Part shown: piece by piece, positions 1 to 8,129 of the stretch
Layout: each line of letters begins with the position of its first letter
Numbering within the stretch: position 1 is the stretch's first letter
Origin: UBA724 sp964008075
GTDB lineage: Bacteria > Bacteroidota > Bacteroidia > Flavobacteriales > Flavobacteriaceae
Assembly: GCA_964008075.1 (NCBI GenBank)
Contig: CAXGAP010000015.1
Coordinates: 1-27,136, forward strand
DNA length: 27,136 bases
Direction of reading: 5' to 3'
Position numbers and translations under genes: made by a program
The notes under the pieces: model-generated
The model's input: only the letters and a program-made list of their open reading frames with translations
Database searches by the model: none
Told to the model about the DNA's origin: nothing

Positions 1-12
1 TTTTTTAACCAA

Positions 13-44
13 TTTGCAGCCTCTAAAAACTAGATGTATTTTTA
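13..44 (+). promoter_or_regulatory. Candidate promoter of the moxR-bat operon
   Basis: A TTTG at 13-16 is followed, after a 20-base spacer, by TATTTTTA at 37-44. This is one base off the Bacteroidota -7 consensus TAnnTTTG, and the spacing fits the usual -33/-7 layout. Transcription would begin near 50 and leave a leader of roughly 14 nt before the moxR ATG at 64. The upstream gene lies outside the window, so an additional promoter cannot be excluded. Confidence 0.4.
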
Positions 45-63
45 AAATCAAAATTGTTACCAA

Positions 64-1062
64 ATGAGCGATACGCAAGTGGATATTAAGTCTCTGAACG
101 AAAAAATAGAAAAGGAAAGTGCATTTGTTGATTTGCTACAGATTGAATTGGGCAAAATCATCGTTGGTCAACAGCATATGTTGGAACGCTTATTGATTGG
201 GCTTTTGGGCGAAGGTCATATTCTTTTGGAAGGCGTTCCTGGGCTTGCAAAAACGCTCGCCATCAACTCTTTGAGTAAAGCAATCAAAGCCTCTTTTAGC
301 CGTGTGCAGTTTACACCAGATTTGCTACCTGCTGATGTGGTTGGAACGATGATATATAATATCAAAGAAAACGACTTTAGCATCAAAAAAGGGCCAGTGT
401 TTGCCAATTTTGTTTTGGCTGATGAAATCAATCGCGCACCTGCCAAAGTACAATCTGCTCTGCTTGAAGCCATGCAAGAACGACAAGTGACCATTGGAGA
501 TGAGAGTTTTGGGCTCAAACCACCTTTTTTGGTCATGGCAACCCAAAATCCCGTTGAGCAAGAAGGAACCTATCCCCTTCCCGAAGCGCAAGTCGATCGT
601 TTTATGTTGAAGGTTGTGATTGATTATCCAACAAAATCGGACGAACAACAAATCGTTCGCTCACAAGTCAGTGGGGCGACCAATACCATCAAACCAGTGG
701 TGACCACAGCCCAAGTGATCAAAGCACAAAAAGCTGCTCGCGAGGTGTATATGGACGAGAAAATTGAGAAATACATCATCGATCTCATTTTTGCTACTCG
801 TTACCCAGAACAATACGGGTTGGAAGATTTAAAACCACTCATCAGCTTTGGGGCATCTCCTAGAGGAAGCATCAACCTGACAACTGCTGCCAAATGCTAT
901 GCCTTTATCAAGCGACGTGGTTATGTCGTACCAGAGGATGTGCGTGCAGTTGTTCATGATGTACTTCGACATCGCATTGGAATCACCTATGAAGCAGAAG
1001 CAGAAAATATCACTTCTGAAGACATTATCAATCGTATTGTCAATGTTGTAGAGGTTCCCTAG
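64..1062 (+). CDS. moxR: MoxR-family AAA+ ATPase
   Basis: A 332-residue MoxR-type AAA+ ATPase, full length for the family. The Walker A motif is GVPGLAKT at residues 57-64. Walker B is the VLADEINR stretch near 117-124, followed by the conserved helix around SALLEAMQERQVTIG. Sensor-1 is the ATQNP segment near 159-163. MoxR proteins are cytoplasmic chaperone-like ATPases usually encoded beside DUF58 and von Willebrand A proteins, and they are thought to remodel or activate these partners. That is exactly the context here: a DUF58 gene follows after 29 nt, then the bat genes. It is the first gene of the run, with a candidate promoter just upstream. The family assignment is certain, but the actual substrate is not known from sequence. 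Confidence 0.95.
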   Translation: MSDTQVDIKSLNEKIEKESAFVDLLQIELGKIIVGQQHMLERLLIGLLGEGHILLEGVPGLAKTLAINSLSKAIKASFSRVQFTPDLLPADVVGTMIYNIKENDFSIKKGPVFANFVLADEINRAPAKVQSALLEAMQERQVTIGDESFGLKPPFLVMATQNPVEQEGTYPLPEAQVDRFMLKVVIDYPTKSDEQQIVRSQVSGATNTIKPVVTTAQVIKAQKAAREVYMDEKIEKYIIDLIFATRYPEQYGLEDLKPLISFGASPRGSINLTTAAKCYAFIKRRGYVVPEDVRAVVHDVLRHRIGITYEAEAENITSEDIINRIVNVVEVP

Positions 1063-1091
1063 TATAGAAAAGTTAATATTCAATCATTGGT

Positions 1092-1958
1092 ATGGATACG
1101 AAGGCTCTTTTAAAGAAGGTTCGTAAAATTGAGATTAAGACTCGTCGCTTAAGCAACCACCTTTTTGGCGGGGAGTACCAAAGTACCTTTAAAGGTCGAG
1201 GGATGACCTTTAGCGAGGTGCGTCCATATCAATTTGGGGATGATGTACGCACCATAGATTGGAACGTAACTGCTCGCTACAATGAACCTTTTGTGAAAGT
1301 TTTTGAAGAAGAACGAGAGCTGACATTGATGCTACTTGTCGATGTCAGTCGGTCTTCTCAATATGGATCGCATAAGCAGTTTAAAATGGAAATTCTAACC
1401 GAAATTTCAGCCACACTTGCCTTTTCTGCACTGCAAAACAACGACAAGGTGGGCTTGATTTTATTCACAGATCAAATCGAGCTGTATATCCCACCGAAGA
1501 AGGGAAAATCACATATTCTTAGAATTATTCGCGAATTGATTGAGTTTACACCCAACAATTCTCGCACCAATATCTCCGAAGCACTAAAGTTTATGGCCAA
1601 TGTGCAAAAAAAGCGTGCGATTGTGTTTGCCCTTTCTGACTTTATGGACACCGACTATGCATCCAACCTAAAAATTGCTGCAAAAAAACATGATCTGACA
1701 GGGATAAGAATTTTTGATAAACACGAAGTTGAACTCCCCAATTTAGGTCTTGTTCCGATGATTGATCAAGAAACGGGCAAATATCAACTGGTTCATACTG
1801 GGTCCAAAAAACTACAGCGCAATCACCGAAATTATACGAGCAAACGAGAACTGTATTTTGATGAATCCTTCAAGAAAAGTGGCGCAGGAACAATCATTTG
1901 TCGTACGGATGAAAGCTATGTAAAAAAACTATTATCATATTTCAAAAATCGTGGGTAG
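1092..1958 (+). CDS. DUF58 domain protein (MoxR partner, vWA-like)
   Basis: A 288-residue soluble protein with the DUF58 signature at residues 35-66 (GRGMTFSEVRPYQFGDD, then the TIDWN stretch). This is followed by a degenerate vWA fold whose first strand carries DVSRS at 84-88, resembling the DxSxS metal-ion-dependent adhesion motif. There is no signal peptide or membrane helix, so it is probably cytoplasmic or held at the membrane by partners. DUF58 proteins nearly always accompany MoxR ATPases. In Bacteroidota this pair precedes batA-batE, as here. The next gene starts inside the last codons (8-nt overlap), which suggests translational coupling. Its biochemical role is not established; I infer an adaptor role between MoxR and the membrane Bat proteins. 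Confidence 0.9.
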   Translation: MDTKALLKKVRKIEIKTRRLSNHLFGGEYQSTFKGRGMTFSEVRPYQFGDDVRTIDWNVTARYNEPFVKVFEEERELTLMLLVDVSRSSQYGSHKQFKMEILTEISATLAFSALQNNDKVGLILFTDQIELYIPPKKGKSHILRIIRELIEFTPNNSRTNISEALKFMANVQKKRAIVFALSDFMDTDYASNLKIAAKKHDLTGIRIFDKHEVELPNLGLVPMIDQETGKYQLVHTGSKKLQRNHRNYTSKRELYFDESFKKSGAGTIICRTDESYVKKLLSYFKNRG

Positions 1959-3534
1959 GATCTATTTGTTCTTATTGCTTTTGATACCAGCCTTTGCACT
2001 GGCACAGACTCGAGTTGCGGCAAGTATCGATACAATTGCAATGACAATAGGGGAAGACATCCAATACAACATTGAAGTCAAAGCCGATTCGATAGCACAA
2101 GTGATTTTTCCACAAGGGCAAACCTTCCTCCCTTTTGAAATTATTGACACCACCAAAGTAGATGTTCAAAAGTTGGCAGATGAGGCACTTTGGAAACGCA
2201 GCTACACCCTTATCCAATTTGATTCTGGAAGTTATCATATTCCTCGTCAAAAAGTGATGGTCAATGGCTCACCAATTTTTACAGACTCTCTCAAAATCGA
2301 AGTCTTTTCTGTAGAGGTGGACACACTCAAACAGCCATTACACCCAATCAAACCCATCATTGCCATTGACAAAAACACCAGTGGTTGGTGGCGTCCATAT
2401 CTTTTGATCATAGCACTAGTTGCACTATGTATAACTTTAAATATAATGTATGGTCGTGCCAAAAAGAGGATTGAAGAATGGCGAAAAAAACTACCCCCTT
2501 TCGATCGAGCGATTCAAGAGCTACAGGCACTTGAAGCAAGCCGATTGAACAATCAAGAAGAATACAAAGAATATTACTCCTCTCTCACAGGTATTGTTCG
2601 AAATTATCTGGAAGAAGAAGCAAATGTCAACGCTCTTGAAAGCACTACCACTCAGTTGATTCAAAAACTTGAACTCTTGCGAACCTCTGGCACACTAGAC
2701 CTTCACCCAGATACGATAATCAACTTGAAAAAGGTTTTGGAAACAGCAGACCTTGTAAAATTTGCAAAAGCAGCACCTGGTGTGGATCTCGCTTCTTCCG
2801 ATCTATCGGCCATCGAGTCTGTGGTTGTTCAGACCAAAGAGGCGATCCCTGAGCCCACAGAGGAAGAACGACTGCAAAGTGAGGAATATCGACAAAAACT
2901 ACGAAAGGAACAACGTCGCAAACAACTCAAAACGACAGCCTTTTCAGCACTTGGAGCCCTTGTGTTGGTGCTTGGGATATCAACCTATTTGTATGGGTTT
3001 ACTCAAGTCAAAGATCGTTTGTTTGGGAATCCAACCTTACAATTGTTGGAGTCAGACTGGGTCACCAGCACTTATGGTGCAACACCAATTCGTATGACAA
3101 CCCCTGAAGTTCTCATTCGAATTCCATCGGAAAAGCCCAACACACAAAGCTTCCGTTTGGGTGAAATAAATGATGTGTTTTCTGTGGCCCTGCAAGTCGA
3201 ACAAATCATTGATAAAGGAGATGTTGAGGTCGATTTGACTGAGCGTGCTGAAGGGATTATTCAAGACTTAGAGTTGATAGGGGCTACGAATATTTTTCAA
3301 AAACAGGACGAATACCAAAGCCAAAATGGAGCAAAGGGAGTCACGATTTCTGGGTCATTTGATTGGTCAACTGATGGGGAGGATTCAATTCGAAAAGAAT
3401 ACACTGTTTACATCTTTGCGGAAAACAAGGGCTTACAGCAAATCGAAATCATAGGGAATCGCGAGGATCGATACACAGACAGCATCATCGAGCGCATGGT
3501 AAACTCGTTTACTTTTAATACAGACGTTCAATGA
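1951..3534 (+). CDS. BatD-like membrane protein with two TM helices
   Basis: A 527-residue protein. It begins with a GTG codon that overlaps the DUF58 gene by 8 nt. This start is preferred because it gives a clean signal peptide (MGRIYLFLLLLIPAFALAQ), whereas the next ATG would remove it. Residues 20-140 resemble the short beta-rich BatD N-terminal domain facing the periplasm. TM1 lies near 148-167. A helical cytoplasmic region (about 170-325, rich in E/K/Q) resembles DUF4381-type linkers. TM2 lies near 329-350, and a second extracytoplasmic domain (about 355-527) follows. Proteins of this layout are normally found between the DUF58 gene and batA in flavobacteria. Its stop overlaps the batA start (ATGA). 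It probably belongs to the Bat complex; the function of the C-terminal domain is unknown. Confidence 0.8.
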   Translation: MGRIYLFLLLLIPAFALAQTRVAASIDTIAMTIGEDIQYNIEVKADSIAQVIFPQGQTFLPFEIIDTTKVDVQKLADEALWKRSYTLIQFDSGSYHIPRQKVMVNGSPIFTDSLKIEVFSVEVDTLKQPLHPIKPIIAIDKNTSGWWRPYLLIIALVALCITLNIMYGRAKKRIEEWRKKLPPFDRAIQELQALEASRLNNQEEYKEYYSSLTGIVRNYLEEEANVNALESTTTQLIQKLELLRTSGTLDLHPDTIINLKKVLETADLVKFAKAAPGVDLASSDLSAIESVVVQTKEAIPEPTEEERLQSEEYRQKLRKEQRRKQLKTTAFSALGALVLVLGISTYLYGFTQVKDRLFGNPTLQLLESDWVTSTYGATPIRMTTPEVLIRIPSEKPNTQSFRLGEINDVFSVALQVEQIIDKGDVEVDLTERAEGIIQDLELIGATNIFQKQDEYQSQNGAKGVTISGSFDWSTDGEDSIRKEYTVYIFAENKGLQQIEIIGNREDRYTDSIIERMVNSFTFNTDVQ

Positions 3535-4538
3535 TCTTTCAAGACTACACTTTTGCGAACATCTCTTTTCTGTGGGCATTGGCCATCATTCCATTTTTGG
3601 CAGCATGGCTATTTTGGCGACCACAGAAAAAACAAAGTGTTTTGCGAATGTCGTCGTTGGAAGGTTTGGAAAGCCCAACTTTTTGGACGCGCATGTATCC
3701 ATTGTTATGGGTGCTTCGCTTATTGTCAATCGCTCTCTTGATCATTGCTCTTGCTCGTCCTCGAACAGCTAATGTGTCGAGCCGAACCAAAACAACAAAG
3801 GGAATTGACATTGTGATGGCGATAGACATTTCGTCGAGTATGCTATCGCGTGACTTGAGACCCAATCGATTAACAGCTTTAAAAGAAGTTGCCCAAACTT
3901 TTGTGTCAGATCGAATCAACGACCGAATTGGGCTGGTTGTGTATGCTGGAGAGTCGTATACAAAAACACCAATTACGAGTGATAAAGCAGTTGTGACCGA
4001 TGCATTGTCAACGCTGGATTATGAGCGTGGTGTGATTGATGATGGCACTGCAATAGGAATGGGACTTGCCACAGCAGTCAACCGTCTCAAAGACTCTAAA
4101 GCACTTAGTAAAGTTATTATTTTATTGACCGATGGGGTGAATAATGCAGGTTTTGTTGACCCCACAACTGCTGCAGGGCTCGCCAGTTCTTATGGCATAA
4201 AAACCTATACCATTGGACTGGGAAGCAATGGCAATGCCATGGCACCAATATCGATGAAAAGAGATGGGAGTTTTCGTTATGGACTCACTCGTGTTGAAAT
4301 CGATGAGGACTTGCTCAAAAGCATAGCCAAACAAACAGGAGGGGTATATTTTCGGGCGACAGATAACCAACGCTTAGCATCTATTTATGATGAAATCAAT
4401 AAACTTGAAAAAACAGAAGTAGAGGAGTTCAAATACACCTCTTATGAAGAACATTTTCGTATTTTCATCCTTCTTGGATTGGCATTGTTGTTGATCGAAT
4501 GGATTTTACGCACAACCATTTATAAAAGTATTTTGTAA
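3531..4538 (+). CDS. batA: BatA, membrane-anchored von Willebrand A protein
   Basis: A 335-residue vWA protein with the BatA layout. There are two N-terminal membrane helices (about residues 9-28 and 56-76), a vWA domain from about 90 to 285, and a C-terminal helix (about 310-330). The metal-ion-dependent adhesion site is intact: DISSS at 99-103, with a later conserved LLTDGVNN segment. Such domains bind a divalent metal and mediate protein contacts. The start overlaps the preceding stop by 4 nt (ATGA), and the stop overlaps the batB start by 1 nt (TAATG), so the genes are probably translationally coupled. Bat proteins were named for aerotolerance in Bacteroides fragilis, but their molecular job remains unclear. 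Assignment as BatA rather than BatB rests on gene order and architecture. Confidence 0.92.
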   Translation: MIFQDYTFANISFLWALAIIPFLAAWLFWRPQKKQSVLRMSSLEGLESPTFWTRMYPLLWVLRLLSIALLIIALARPRTANVSSRTKTTKGIDIVMAIDISSSMLSRDLRPNRLTALKEVAQTFVSDRINDRIGLVVYAGESYTKTPITSDKAVVTDALSTLDYERGVIDDGTAIGMGLATAVNRLKDSKALSKVIILLTDGVNNAGFVDPTTAAGLASSYGIKTYTIGLGSNGNAMAPISMKRDGSFRYGLTRVEIDEDLLKSIAKQTGGVYFRATDNQRLASIYDEINKLEKTEVEEFKYTSYEEHFRIFILLGLALLLIEWILRTTIYKSIL

Positions 4539-5572
4539 TGTTTCAGTGGGACGCACCAGAGTATTTCTATCTATTATTCCTTCTCCTTTTGATGGGGGGT
4601 GGCTATGGGTTGTTGTTGTTGTGGAAACATCGAGCTCGTAGTCGTTTTGGCTCTGTTGCTCTGTTGGAAACACTCGCGCCAGACAGTTCATCTTTTAAAA
4701 GCCACCTCAAGTTTGTGGTTTTACTCTTTGGGTTTACGGCTTTAATTTTTTCCTTGGTAAACCCCAAAATGGGCATTGAACTCGAAACTGTTAAACGAGA
4801 GGGATTGGACTTGGTTTTTGCAGTTGATGTTTCCAAAAGTATGCTCGCCGAAGACATCGCTCCCAATCGCCTTGAAAAAGCCAAACGTTTGGTTTCGGAA
4901 ACCATCAACAAACTATCAGGCGATCGCGTGGGGATTATTGCTTATGCAGCCAGTGCTGTGCCTCAACTGCCAATCACTACCGACTATGTATCTGCCAAGC
5001 TCTTTTTACAAGCGCTTAACACTGACATGCTATCCTCTCAAGGAACAGCCATTGCTGAGGCAATCGATTTATCAAAAAACTATTATAATGATGAGAACCA
5101 AACCAATCGTGTGTTGGTGATTTTAAGCGATGGGGAAGATCATGAAGAGGGAGCTGAAATGGCAGCAAACACTGCAGCAAATGAAGGTATCACCATTTTT
5201 ACCATTGCTTTGGGGACTGAAAAAGGGGATGTGATTCCACTCAAACAAAAAGGGGTGACGTCTTCTTTCAAAAAAGACGCTGAGGGCGAAGTCGTTATCA
5301 CTCGAATGAATAAGGATGTTTTACAAACCGTAGCCGACAATACTGGTGGCTTGATGTTGATTGGCGACAACACAAACGAAGTTGTGAATGCAATCACCAA
5401 TCGTTTGGTGGAAATGGATAAAGCAGAGTTTGAAGCCAAACAGTTTGCTCGTTTTAAAGATCAATATCAATGGTTGCTTACAATTGGTTTGTTTTTCATT
5501 TGCTTTGACATATTTTTATTGAATCGTAAAACCAAATGGATCAAATCTTTAAATCTATTCAACGACAAATGA
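4538..5572 (+). CDS. batB: BatB, membrane-anchored von Willebrand A protein
   Basis: A 344-residue paralogue of BatA with the same plan. Two helices lie at the N terminus (about 9-29 and 57-75), a vWA domain follows from about 88 to 290, and one C-terminal helix lies near 315-335. The MIDAS motif DVSKS is at residues 97-101, followed by MLAEDIAPNRLEKAK, which closely parallels BatA's MLSRDLRPNRL. A conserved ILSDGEDHEEGAE segment completes the site. BatA and BatB probably form a heteromeric membrane unit. The batC start codon overlaps this stop (ATGA at 5569-5572). Both ends of the gene are set by overlaps with its neighbours, so the boundaries are well supported. Confidence 0.92.
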   Translation: MFQWDAPEYFYLLFLLLLMGGGYGLLLLWKHRARSRFGSVALLETLAPDSSSFKSHLKFVVLLFGFTALIFSLVNPKMGIELETVKREGLDLVFAVDVSKSMLAEDIAPNRLEKAKRLVSETINKLSGDRVGIIAYAASAVPQLPITTDYVSAKLFLQALNTDMLSSQGTAIAEAIDLSKNYYNDENQTNRVLVILSDGEDHEEGAEMAANTAANEGITIFTIALGTEKGDVIPLKQKGVTSSFKKDAEGEVVITRMNKDVLQTVADNTGGLMLIGDNTNEVVNAITNRLVEMDKAEFEAKQFARFKDQYQWLLTIGLFFICFDIFLLNRKTKWIKSLNLFNDK

Positions 5573-6378
5573 GACAACTGATTTTTACACTTTGCTGCTT
5601 TTTCTTTATGCTGGATGGTCACTCCCAAACAAAAGAGACCAAAGTGGAAGACAATTTGATTTTTGAAGGAAACGAGCTTCATAAGTCAGAGACCTATGCA
5701 CAAGCTGAAAAGAAATACAGAGAGGCCTTGGCACGTGTGCCCAAAAACACCATCGCTCAACACAATTTGGGTAATACTCTCTTTGATGAATCTTATTTTG
5801 GAGAGGCCTTTAATGCCTACAAATCTGCCACAATGAATGCAAAAACAAAGGCAGAAAAACACAGTGCTTTACACAATATGGGCAATGTATTTATGAATCA
5901 AAAGGATTATACCAAAGCAGTCGAAACTTATAAGGAAGCCTTGCGAAACAATCCAAATGACGATCAAACTCGATACAACTATGCTTTGGCCAAAGAGTTG
6001 CTGGAGAACGAACAGCAAAACCAAGACCAAAACCAAAACAAAGATCAAGACAACAAAGACAAACAGAATCAAGACCAACAAAACAACGACAATAAGAACA
6101 ACGAAAGCCAATCACCTAAAGACGAGGGGGAGGATCAAAAAGACCAAGACCAATCTGGTGACGAAGAGCAAAACAATGATCAGAGCGAAGAGCAGTCTGA
6201 CAAAAATCAAGACCCTCAAAACCAACCGCAAGACTCTAAAACACAACCGACAAAACTCTCTCCTCAACAGATTAAAAACTTATTGGAGGCAATGAATAAC
6301 GAAGAGAAAAAAGTTCAGGACAAAGTCAATGCAAAAAAAGCGAAACCTGTGAAACCAAAATCAAAAAAAGACTGGTAA
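5569..6378 (+). CDS. batC: BatC, TPR protein with Q/N/D/K-rich tail
   Basis: A 269-residue exported TPR protein. An upstream ATG at 5536 is in frame, but the start at 5569 is better. It forms the ATGA overlap with batB seen elsewhere in this operon, and it begins a clean signal peptide (MRQLIFTLCCFFFMLDGHSQ). Residues about 28-145 form roughly three TPR units (for example NLIFEGNELHKSETYAQAEK, then two more with the NLGN/NMGN pattern). From about 148 to 230 the chain is a highly charged, low-complexity run of Q, N, D, K and E. It ends in a short predicted helix (LSPQQIKNLLEAM) and a lysine-rich tail. The TPRs are presumably a scaffold for BatA, BatB, BatD and BatE. The tail is likely disordered. 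Confidence 0.88.
   Translation: MRQLIFTLCCFFFMLDGHSQTKETKVEDNLIFEGNELHKSETYAQAEKKYREALARVPKNTIAQHNLGNTLFDESYFGEAFNAYKSATMNAKTKAEKHSALHNMGNVFMNQKDYTKAVETYKEALRNNPNDDQTRYNYALAKELLENEQQNQDQNQNKDQDNKDKQNQDQQNNDNKNNESQSPKDEGEDQKDQDQSGDEEQNNDQSEEQSDKNQDPQNQPQDSKTQPTKLSPQQIKNLLEAMNNEEKKVQDKVNAKKAKPVKPKSKKDW
6010..6245 (+). repeat. Low-complexity CAA/GAC-rich tract inside batC
   Basis: An imperfect run of CAA, AAC, GAC and AAA triplets encodes the glutamine, asparagine, aspartate and lysine-rich tail of BatC. It stays in frame throughout and contains no long perfect tandem unit, so it reads as compositional bias rather than a contingency repeat. In the antisense direction it produces long spurious open frames rich in leucine, valine and phenylalanine. 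Confidence 0.7.
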
Positions 6379-6382
6379 AATT

Positions 6383-8128
6383 ATGTACAATCGTTCGGTA
6401 TTTGGGCTGTTATTGCTTTCGGTTTTTGGCTGGGGTCAAATCAATTTTGAGGTATCTGTCAGCAAAAAGCAACTGGGACTCAATGAGAGATTGCGCGTCG
6501 ATTTTGCCATCGATAAACCAGGAGATAATTTCCGACCACCAAGCTTTTCTTCTTTTCGTGTGATATCAGGACCAATGCAGTCAGTGAGCAATGTGTTTGT
6601 CAATGGTAAGCGCACCTATTCGATGACTTATACCTATTTTATCACACCACTGAAAAAAGGGGTTTTTGATATCGAACAAGCGTCAATTGAGTATGAAGGA
6701 AACGTCTATAAAACGACACCAATGACCATTAATGTGACAGAGGCAGTTGCCATTCCAATAGACCCAAATGATCCCAAATACATCGTTGATGAGAAATTGC
6801 ATTTGGTGGCAGAGGTTTCCAAACGAAGCCCATACATAAACGAACCTATTACGATTGTTTATAAGCTATACTTTGCCCAAAACGTCAACCCTACAGACGT
6901 AGATGTAGTGGATATGCCGAAATATAATGACTTTTGGTCCTACAATGTTGATATTCCAAATCGTAATATTGATACCTCAATTTATAAAGGAGAGCGATAT
7001 AATTTTGTTGAATGGCGAAAGGTTGTTTTGTATCCCCAACGTGAGGGCAAATTGGAAATCAAACCCTTGAGTTTAGATGTAACGGTTAACGTTCCAACTG
7101 CTAAGAGAGATTTTTTTCAGCGTGTGATTTACACCCAAGTTCCCAAACTCGTTTCGGCAGGAAAACTTACCATCAATGTGAAGCCCTTACCGACCGAGGA
7201 TCAACCCGACGGCTTTAGTGGAGCTGTTGGTAACTTTAGCATCGATGTGTCGACTAGTAAAAAACAGTTGAAAGCCAACGAATCATTACAAGCAAAAGTC
7301 AAAATATCAGGGCGAGGAAATTTGCGTTTGTTTGGCATGCCTAACTTACAAACGCCAAGTGCGATTGAGCAATATGAGCCTGAAATTAGTGAAAATATTC
7401 GCAGCAATCTGAGTGGTATGAGTGGTTCGATAACCCAAAGCTATACCCTCATCCCACAGTTTCAGGGGAAGTATCCCATACCATCTATCGATTTTTCGTT
7501 TTTCAACCCAAAGAAGAAAACCTATGTAACGATTAAATCTACAGAGCAACTGGTGGATGTGACTGAGGGGCCATTGGCGAATAGAGCTGTGAACCCCACA
7601 ACTCCATCGGGAGCAGTTTCGATTGACAGCCCTTTTAAGTTTATTGCTCTCGACACATCTTTTGTACCAATCAACACTCCAACCTTTTTTCGATCTACCT
7701 TGTTTTATCTGTTATGGGGATCTCCATTGGGATTGGTTTTGTTGTATGTGGCATATGCTGGCCGCAAGCGAAAACAAATGGGCGACACAGAAAGAGTGCG
7801 TATGCGAACTGCCAATCGAATTGCGCGAAAATACCTGTCAGAAGCTAAACGAAACATCAACAATTCGGAGGAATTTTATGTGGCCTTAGAGCGTGCGTTG
7901 CACAACTATCTTAAAGCCAAACTTAAAATGGAGACCTCTGACTTCAGCAAAGAAAAAATCAAAAACATCCTGTCTCAAATCGGAGTAGAAGAATCACTAG
8001 TGAGCGATTTTGTATCGGTGCTCGAAAACTGTGAGTTTGCTCGTTACACACCCTCGTCTGTCAAGGCGATGGAACAAGATTTTGCCAACACCGCAAAAAT
8101 GGTCACTCAAATCGATAATCAGCTGTAG
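6383..8128 (+). CDS. batD: BatD, exported BatD/oxygen-tolerance family protein
   Basis: A 581-residue BatD family protein. It has a signal peptide (residues 1-19, MYNRSVFGLLLLSVFGWGQ) and a long beta-rich extracytoplasmic region from about 20 to 435. A single membrane helix lies near 438-459, and a helical cytoplasmic tail of about 120 residues ends the protein. The N-terminal part has the family pattern FEVSVSKKQLGLNERLRVDF. A second copy of the same pattern, FSIDVSTSKKQLKANESLQA, lies near residues 286-305, so the ectodomain probably consists of repeated beta-sandwich modules. It starts 4 nt after batC and ends 1 nt before the batE start. BatD probably displays the periplasmic surface of the Bat complex. 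The domain family is clear; the partner is unknown. Confidence 0.9.
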   Translation: MYNRSVFGLLLLSVFGWGQINFEVSVSKKQLGLNERLRVDFAIDKPGDNFRPPSFSSFRVISGPMQSVSNVFVNGKRTYSMTYTYFITPLKKGVFDIEQASIEYEGNVYKTTPMTINVTEAVAIPIDPNDPKYIVDEKLHLVAEVSKRSPYINEPITIVYKLYFAQNVNPTDVDVVDMPKYNDFWSYNVDIPNRNIDTSIYKGERYNFVEWRKVVLYPQREGKLEIKPLSLDVTVNVPTAKRDFFQRVIYTQVPKLVSAGKLTINVKPLPTEDQPDGFSGAVGNFSIDVSTSKKQLKANESLQAKVKISGRGNLRLFGMPNLQTPSAIEQYEPEISENIRSNLSGMSGSITQSYTLIPQFQGKYPIPSIDFSFFNPKKKTYVTIKSTEQLVDVTEGPLANRAVNPTTPSGAVSIDSPFKFIALDTSFVPINTPTFFRSTLFYLLWGSPLGLVLLYVAYAGRKRKQMGDTERVRMRTANRIARKYLSEAKRNINNSEEFYVALERALHNYLKAKLKMETSDFSKEKIKNILSQIGVEESLVSDFVSVLENCEFARYTPSSVKAMEQDFANTAKMVTQIDNQL

Positions 8129-8129
8129 T

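Noticed and set aside
5536..5568. Upstream in-frame ATG giving batC 11 more residues
   Set aside because: It would bury the signal peptide behind a charged extension and lose the ATGA overlap seen at other junctions of the operon.
5869..6111. Hydrophobic minus-strand frames opposite the batC tail that look like membrane peptides
   Set aside because: They are the reverse complement of the CAA/GAC-rich tract, which reads as Val/Leu/Phe codons; compositional artefact.
8010..8129. N-terminal extension of batE into batD
   Set aside because: The extension is an off-frame reading of conserved batD and precedes a clear signal peptide starting at 8130.
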